From positions 105,468 through 169,467 of the forward strand of contig CAVKEB010000002.1 in NCBI GenBank assembly GCA_963655255.1: a DNA stretch of 64,000 nt, in the 5' to 3' direction. A program made the position numbers and the translations under genes. The DNA is from CAG-791 sp963655255 (lineage in GTDB: Bacteria > Bacillota > Clostridia > Lachnospirales > Lachnospiraceae). The notes below the pieces were generated by a model. That model searched no databases, was not told the DNA's origin, and saw nothing but the letters and a program-made list of their open reading frames with translations. Of the stretch, positions 59,728-64,000 are shown one piece after another; position 1 is the first letter of the stretch, and each line of letters opens with the position of its first letter.

Positions 59728-61323
59728 ATGGAAGAATATAAGAAAGCGGAAGCTCTGGAAGAAGAGATGACAGAGGCTGCAGCCGAAGAGACAGTGACTT
59801 CTTCGGACATGCAGGAAGAATTGGAGGCGTCTCCGGATCCGGAAGAGACACAGGAGCTGGAAGAAGCGGAGGCTCTGGAGGAAGAGGACCGCGCGGACGA
59901 AGCACTGGAAGGAGACGAGGACGAGAACACGGTCTTTCCCGCGGCAGCGGACCCGGATGCGGATGACAGGGATCTGACGGAAGTGGTCGGCGTGCGTTTC
60001 CGCACGGCGGGTAAGGCGTATTACTTTGCCATCGGAAATTTTCCGGTGAAGCGCGGAACCCATGTGATTGTGGAGACGGCCCGCGGGCTGGAATACGGAA
60101 CCAGTGTCTGCGATCCGATGAAGATCCATCAGAAGCAGTTCAAGGCACCTCTGAAGAAGATCATCCGCGTGGCTACGCCTTCGGACGACAACCGGATGCG
60201 GGAGAACCGGGAGAAGGAACGGGAGGCATACCGAGTATGCTTTGAGAAGATCCGCCGCCACAATCTGGACATGAAGCTGATTGACGCGGAGTACACCTTC
60301 GACAACAACAAGATCCTGTTCTACTTTACCTCGGACGGAAGAGTGGACTTCCGGGATCTGGTCAAGGATCTGGCGAGTGTCTTCCGCACGAGAATCGAGC
60401 TGAGACAGATCGGCGTGCGGGACGAGACGAAGATTCTGGGGGGCTACGGGATCTGCGGGCGGCCTTTGTGCTGCCACACGTATCTGTCCGATTTCATTCC
60501 GGTTTCCATCAAGATGGCGAAGGAACAGAATCTGTCGCTGAATCCGACGAAGATTTCCGGTGCCTGCGGGCGGCTGATGTGCTGCCTGAAGAATGAAGAA
60601 GAGACCTATGAGGCCCTGAACAAGAACCTGCCGAGGCTCGGCGATGAGGTGCAGACCGCAGACGGTCTGACCGGAGAGGTCGCGGGGGTCAATATTCTGA
60701 AGCAGACGGTCCGGATTCTTGTGGAAGTGGATGACGAGAAGGAGCTGCACGAGTGCGGGGCGGACGAGATCACGATTCTGCGCCGCAGAAAGCGCGGGCA
60801 GGCAAAGCCCAAGATCAACCGGAATGAGCTGAAAAACGGCGGAGGCGCCGGAAAAGGAAGAAGAGAACAGAGGCCCGCAAGAAATCAGGAAGAGAAGGAC
60901 GCGGGAACGCCGCAGGAGGCCGGAGCGGAGAAGCGAAGAATAAGAGACAGCCGCCCGCTGCAGCAAGAGCGCGGAGAGGGCAGTCCGGTACCGGAGCGCC
61001 GGGAAGAGAATCCGAATGCGGGACGGGAACGCCGCGGACGCAGGACTTTTTCACCGGGACAGGGAAGAGACCGGCAGGGAATGGAGCGGAACGTTCCGGA
61101 GCGCGGAGGCCGCGGATCAGGAAGGCCCGCAGAGAGAAATCCTGAAAGGAATCCGGATGCACAGCCGCAGAGGGAGAATCTGCCGGGAGGCGCCGGGACG
61201 GGCGAGGACCGCGGCGCGTTCCAGGGACCGAATGCTGGCGGGAACCGGAGACGCCACAGGAACAGAAGAAGAAATGGCGGCAATGACAGAAGAAGAGAAG
61301 ACAAACCTTCTGAAACCGAATGA
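59728..61323 (+). CDS. ricT: PSP1-domain protein RicT (YaaT family) with long disordered tails
   Basis: Member of the RicAFT/Y-complex that assists RNase Y and mRNA maturation in B. subtilis. The PSP1 domain lies at about residues 85-300, with YFAIGNFPVKRGTHVIVET, GGYGICGRPLCCHTYL and GACGRLMCCL; cysteines in this region bind an iron-sulfur cluster in relatives. Length is 531, against about 275-300 for typical members. The excess is an acidic N-terminal tail (about 1-75, mostly Glu/Asp/Ala) and a basic C-terminal tail of about 170 residues rich in Arg, Gly and Asn (ends GGNRRRHRNRRRNGGN...). The 3' end overlaps the methyltransferase gene by 50 bases. Confidence 0.9.
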   Translation: MEEYKKAEALEEEMTEAAAEETVTSSDMQEELEASPDPEETQELEEAEALEEEDRADEALEGDEDENTVFPAAADPDADDRDLTEVVGVRFRTAGKAYYFAIGNFPVKRGTHVIVETARGLEYGTSVCDPMKIHQKQFKAPLKKIIRVATPSDDNRMRENREKEREAYRVCFEKIRRHNLDMKLIDAEYTFDNNKILFYFTSDGRVDFRDLVKDLASVFRTRIELRQIGVRDETKILGGYGICGRPLCCHTYLSDFIPVSIKMAKEQNLSLNPTKISGACGRLMCCLKNEEETYEALNKNLPRLGDEVQTADGLTGEVAGVNILKQTVRILVEVDDEKELHECGADEITILRRRKRGQAKPKINRNELKNGGGAGKGRREQRPARNQEEKDAGTPQEAGAEKRRIRDSRPLQQERGEGSPVPERREENPNAGRERRGRRTFSPGQGRDRQGMERNVPERGGRGSGRPAERNPERNPDAQPQRENLPGGAGTGEDRGAFQGPNAGGNRRRHRNRRRNGGNDRRREDKPSETE

Positions 61324-62035
61324 ACGAATCGACGATCTCCAGAGAAGCCACTTGGAGATCATTCAGAATCCGCAGCGCTTTTCCTTCGGGATGGATGCAG
61401 TGCTCCTGTCGGGCTTTGCAAAGGCGGCAGAGGGAGACCGGGTTCTGGATCTCGGGACCGGGACGGGAATCATTCCGATCCTGATGAGCGCCAAGACGAA
61501 GGCGGAGCATTTTACGGCACTGGAAATTCAGCCGGAGAGCGCTGATATGGCAAGGCGGAGCGTTCTTCTGAACGGCCTGGAGGAGCGGATTGAAATTGTA
61601 ACCGGAGATATCAGGGAAGCAGGCGCTTTATTTGCGGCTGCTTCTTTTGACGTAGTCACTTCCAATCCGCCGTATATGACGAACTGCCACGGACTGGTGA
61701 ATCCGAAGGATGCGAAGGCGATCGCGCGGCATGAAATCTGCTGCAGCCTGGAGGAGCTGACCGCTGCGGCGGAGAAGATGGTCCGGCCGGACGGACATTT
61801 CTACATGGTGCACCGTCCGTTCCGTCTGGCGGAAATCATGACGGTGCTCCGCAGCCATCATCTGGAGCCGAAGAGAATGCGGCTGGTCTACCCCTACATC
61901 GACCGGGAGCCCAACATGGTGCTGCTGGACTGCGTGCGCGGAGGAAATGCGAGGATCACGGTGGAGAAACCGCTGATTGTTTACCGGGAGCCGGGGCAAT
62001 ATACGGATGAGATCTATGAGATCTACGGATACTGA
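61274..62035 (+). CDS. tRNA1(Val) adenine-N6 methyltransferase family (YabB/TrmN6-like)
   Basis: SAM-dependent methyltransferase, 253 residues, with the SAM loop VLDLGTGTGIIP (about 59-70) and the catalytic N6-adenine motif NPPYM (about 135). It likely modifies A37 of a valine tRNA. ATG 61274 (or 61283) lies inside the end of ricT, a 50-base overlap; the long frame from 61016 is an out-of-frame shadow of the ricT tail. The B. subtilis counterpart sits between yabA and rsmI; yabA is missing here. Confidence 0.88.
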   Translation: MAAMTEEEKTNLLKPNERIDDLQRSHLEIIQNPQRFSFGMDAVLLSGFAKAAEGDRVLDLGTGTGIIPILMSAKTKAEHFTALEIQPESADMARRSVLLNGLEERIEIVTGDIREAGALFAAASFDVVTSNPPYMTNCHGLVNPKDAKAIARHEICCSLEELTAAAEKMVRPDGHFYMVHRPFRLAEIMTVLRSHHLEPKRMRLVYPYIDREPNMVLLDCVRGGNARITVEKPLIVYREPGQYTDEIYEIYGY

Positions 62036-62040
62036 CACGC

Positions 62041-62153
62041 CGGCTGCATTCGGCAAAACCGCTGCACTCGAAGATGTCGGATGACATTGTCGAGTGCTTA
62101 AAGTGCCGCCTGGCGGCACTCTGTATACAGAGAGATTTTGCCTCAGCGAGGGA
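62041..62153 (+). repeat. Hairpin-rich intergenic repeat, copy C (upstream of rsmI)
   Basis: Shares two identical stretches of 22 and 23 bases with copy A (62046-62067 equals 36891-36912; 62113-62135 equals 36958-36980), and GATTTTGCCTCAG plus GAGG at its end. It contains hairpins at 62062-62076/62081-62095 (imperfect) and 62102-62110/62112-62119. It lacks the first two hairpins of copy A. Confidence 0.85.
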
Positions 62154-62207
62154 CAAAGGACGGCGTGACCGGACGGAGGCGTCCGGAAGAGGAGAGGTAT
62201 TTTGGCT

Positions 62208-63074
62208 ATGGAAGAGAACGGAAAGAGCACTGCGCAGGGAACTCTGTATCTGTGCGCAACGCCGATCGGAAACCTGGAGGATATTACGCTCCGGGTGCTG
62301 CAGACGCTGAAGGATGTGGATCTGATTGCGGCGGAGGATACACGCAATACATTGAAGCTGCTCAATCATTTTGACATTCACAAGCCGATGACCAGCTATC
62401 ATGAGCATAATAAGTATGAAAAGGCGGACGAGCTGATCGGGCACCTTCTGCGCGGCGAGAACATTGCCGTGGTGACCGATGCGGGGACACCGGCGATCTC
62501 GGACCCCGGGGAGGTTCTCGCGGCAAAGTGCATGGAGCAGGGAATCCGCGTGACCTCGCTCCCCGGCGCCTGCGCCCTGATCACGGGACTTACGATGTCC
62601 GGCATGCCGGCAAGGAGGTTCTGCTTCGAGGGATTTCTTCCAACCGATAAAAAGGAACGGGCCCATGTTCTGGAGCGGCTCCGGGAGGAAGAGAGGACGA
62701 CCATCCTGTATGAGGCACCGCACCATCTGCGGGCGACGCTGAAGGAGCTGGAGGAGGCGCTCGGCGACCGGAAGATTGTCCTCTGCCGGGAACTGACGAA
62801 GAAGTTCGAGGAGGCGAAGGCCATGTCTCTTTCGGAGGCGCGGGAATATTATGAAAGCAGTGACCCAAGAGGCGAGTATGTCCTGGTCCTTGCGGGAGCG
62901 GATCCGGAGGAGAAGAAAAGGAAGGAAGAGGCCGTCTGGAAGACGATGAGCATCGAGGAACATATGGCCTACTACGAGTCTCAGGGAACGGACCGCAAAG
63001 AGGCCATGAAGCTTGTTGCGAAGGACCGCGGAGTTCCGAAAAGGGAAATTTACCGGGCTCTGATAAAAGCATAA
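62208..63074 (+). CDS. rsmI: 16S rRNA 2'-O-ribose C1402 methyltransferase RsmI
   Basis: Methylates C1402 in the ribosomal P site. The tetrapyrrole-methylase fold starts LYLCATPIGNLEDITLRVLQ, followed by LIAAEDTRNT, VTDAGTPAISDPG and EAPHHLRATL; the C-terminal helical tail contains KLVAKDRGVPKREIYRALIK. ATG 62208 lies 10 bases after GGAGAGG; the TTG at 62202 is too close. 288 residues. Copy C of the repeat separates it from the methyltransferase. Confidence 0.95.
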   Translation: MEENGKSTAQGTLYLCATPIGNLEDITLRVLQTLKDVDLIAAEDTRNTLKLLNHFDIHKPMTSYHEHNKYEKADELIGHLLRGENIAVVTDAGTPAISDPGEVLAAKCMEQGIRVTSLPGACALITGLTMSGMPARRFCFEGFLPTDKKERAHVLERLREEERTTILYEAPHHLRATLKELEEALGDRKIVLCRELTKKFEEAKAMSLSEAREYYESSDPRGEYVLVLAGADPEEKKRKEEAVWKTMSIEEHMAYYESQGTDRKEAMKLVAKDRGVPKREIYRALIKA

Positions 63075-63102
63075 AAAACAAATGAAATTTGCAGGATTCC
63101 CG

Positions 63103-63156
63103 TTGTTCCTCAAATTCTTTTGTGGTATAACCGTAACAGTGTTAATTTATTAACAG
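63103..63156 (+). promoter_or_regulatory. Promoter of pckA with a Rex-like operator
   Basis: TTGTTC (63103-63108), 17-base spacer, TATAAC (63126-63131) with an extended TG. The inverted repeat GTGTTAATTTATTAACAG at 63139-63156 covers the predicted start of transcription and matches 16 of 18 positions of the clostridial Rex consensus TTGTTAANNNNTTAACAA. Repression would be relieved at high NADH/NAD+ ratio. Confidence 0.72.
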
Positions 63157-63186
63157 CATGAATTCTTAATGGAGGTTCAAGATACT

Positions 63187-64000
63187 ATGGCAAAAGTCGA
63201 TTTAAGCAAGTATGGCATTACCGGAACACCTGAGATCGTCTATAACCCTTCCTATGAGCAGCTGTTCGAGGAAGAGACCAAGCCCGGGCTGGAAGGCTAC
63301 GAGGTTGGCAGAGAGACTGAACTGGGTGCAGTTGACGTTTTCACTGGCGTATACACCGGCCGCTCTCCTAAGGATAAGTTCATCGTAATGGATGAGAACT
63401 CCAAGGACACCGTATGGTGGACCACCGATGAGTACAAGAATGATAACCATCCCGCTTCTCAGGAAGCATGGGCTGCAGTAAAGGAAATTGCCAAGAAGGA
63501 GCTCTCCAATAAGAAGCTTTACGTGGTAGACGGCTTCTGCGGAGCCAACAAGGATACCCGCATGGCAGTTCGTTTCATCATGGAAGTTGCATGGCAGGCA
63601 CACTTTGTCCGCAACATGTTCATCAAGCCCACTGCAGAAGAGGAAGAGAACTTCGAGCCTGATTTCATCGTTTACAACGCATCCAAGGCGAAGGTAACCA
63701 ACTACAAGGAGCTGGGCCTCAATTCCGAGACCGCTGTTGTCTTCAACATCACCTCCAAGGAGCAGGTTATCGTGAACACCTGGTACGGCGGAGAGATGAA
63801 GAAGGGTATGTTCTCCATGATGAACTACTATCTGCCGCTGAAGGGCATCGCTTCCATGCACTGCTCTGCAAACACAGACCTGAACGGTGAGCACACCGCA
63901 ATCTTCTTCGGTCTGTCCGGAACCGGAAAGACTACCCTTTCCACCGATCCCAAGCGTCTGCTGATCGGCGATGACGAGCACGGCTGGGATGACAACGGCG
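63187..64000 (+). CDS. pckA: Phosphoenolpyruvate carboxykinase (ATP), 5' part
   Basis: Interconverts oxaloacetate and PEP with ATP/ADP; in fermentative anaerobes it often runs in the carboxylating direction. The frame is open to the right edge (271 codons visible; the usual length is about 530). GLEGYEVG, the substrate region YTGRSPKDKFIV (around residue 58), WYGGEMKKGMFSMMNYYLP and the P-loop GLSGTGKTT (242-250) are present. GGAGG lies 11 bases before the ATG. The downstream part, with the lid and catalytic residues, is outside the window. Confidence 0.96.
   Translation, partial: MAKVDLSKYGITGTPEIVYNPSYEQLFEEETKPGLEGYEVGRETELGAVDVFTGVYTGRSPKDKFIVMDENSKDTVWWTTDEYKNDNHPASQEAWAAVKEIAKKELSNKKLYVVDGFCGANKDTRMAVRFIMEVAWQAHFVRNMFIKPTAEEEENFEPDFIVYNASKAKVTNYKELGLNSETAVVFNITSKEQVIVNTWYGGEMKKGMFSMMNYYLPLKGIASMHCSANTDLNGEHTAIFFGLSGTGKTTLSTDPKRLLIGDDEHGWDDNG

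Noticed and set aside
61016..61273. N-terminal extension of the tRNA methyltransferase
   Set aside because: The extra 86 residues are the out-of-frame reading of the RicT tail; family similarity starts after 61283.
1..64000. Prophage, transposon, toxin-antitoxin or restriction-defence genes
   Set aside because: No integrase, transposase, phage structural, methylase-endonuclease or toxin families were recognised; nearly all genes are housekeeping or transport genes in conserved order.

Overview
The window looks like a chromosomal segment of a low-GC-lineage (Firmicutes) anaerobe, most likely a Clostridia/Lachnospiraceae member with moderately high GC. The evidence is gene content and order: an rqcP-divIC-tilS-hpt-ftsH block and a holB-ricT-tRNA1Val methyltransferase-rsmI block as in Bacillus/Clostridia, a cdaA-cdaR-glmM operon, an FtsEX/PcsB-like operon, an A-type flavoprotein (FprA) typical of anaerobes, and strong AGGAGG-type ribosome binding sites. 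I saw no rRNA, tRNA, CRISPR array, phage or insertion sequence. Nearly all genes are on the + strand; only murG, a small TSCPD protein and fprA are on the - strand.

Layout. 1-4.2 kb: end of a GH31 glycosidase and a TRAP transporter (DctP-Q-M). 4.3-8.1 kb: acyl-ACP thioesterase, CvfB-like S1 protein, CPBP membrane protease and a CdaR/PucR-type regulator. 8.1-12.4 kb: ftsE-ftsX, a PcsB/EnvC-like LytM protein and an S41 C-terminal protease, overlapping or closely packed. 12.4-16.3 kb: a sugar ABC importer (binding protein, two permeases, no ATPase). 16.5-21.3 kb: an SPFH/zinc-ribbon protein, a zinc-ribbon membrane protein and a cytosolic protein joining a LacI-type sugar sensor domain to a GGDEF domain. 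21.4-30 kb: uvrB, uvrA, an mreB/mbl homologue and recD2. 30-36.3 kb: comFC, two unknown membrane proteins, then cdaA-cdaR-glmM (c-di-AMP and cell-wall precursor). 36.4-42.3 kb: ptsH, leuA, a PaaI thioesterase, proS, cca. 42.4-47.8 kb: hup, rqcP, divIC, tilS, hpt, ftsH. 48-54.9 kb: fructose-bisphosphate aldolase, ptsI, murG/TSCPD (- strand), pgi, pgeF. 55.1-64 kb: fprA (- strand), pyk, a guanylate-kinase-like gene, holB, ricT, the tRNA methyltransferase, rsmI, and the 5' part of pckA.

How the genes work together. Central carbon metabolism is spread through the window (ptsH, ptsI, fba, pgi, pyk, pckA), mixed with envelope growth (FtsEX-PcsB, MreB, MurG, GlmM, DivIC, PgeF), nucleotide second messengers (CdaA for c-di-AMP, a GGDEF protein for c-di-GMP) and genome maintenance (UvrAB, RecD2, HolB, HU).

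The most unusual signals are non-coding. A hairpin-rich intergenic repeat lies just upstream of leuA, ptsI and rsmI, with weaker relatives before pgi and possibly hpt and glmM; in the ptsI copy its 3' end appears to supply the Shine-Dalgarno sequence. A candidate C-rich small RNA of about 90 nt lies between ftsH and fba. A near-consensus Rex operator lies at the predicted start of pckA transcription. Several starts below were moved downstream of the longest open frame because a good ribosome binding site, a terminator or family length supports the shorter protein; each entry says so.
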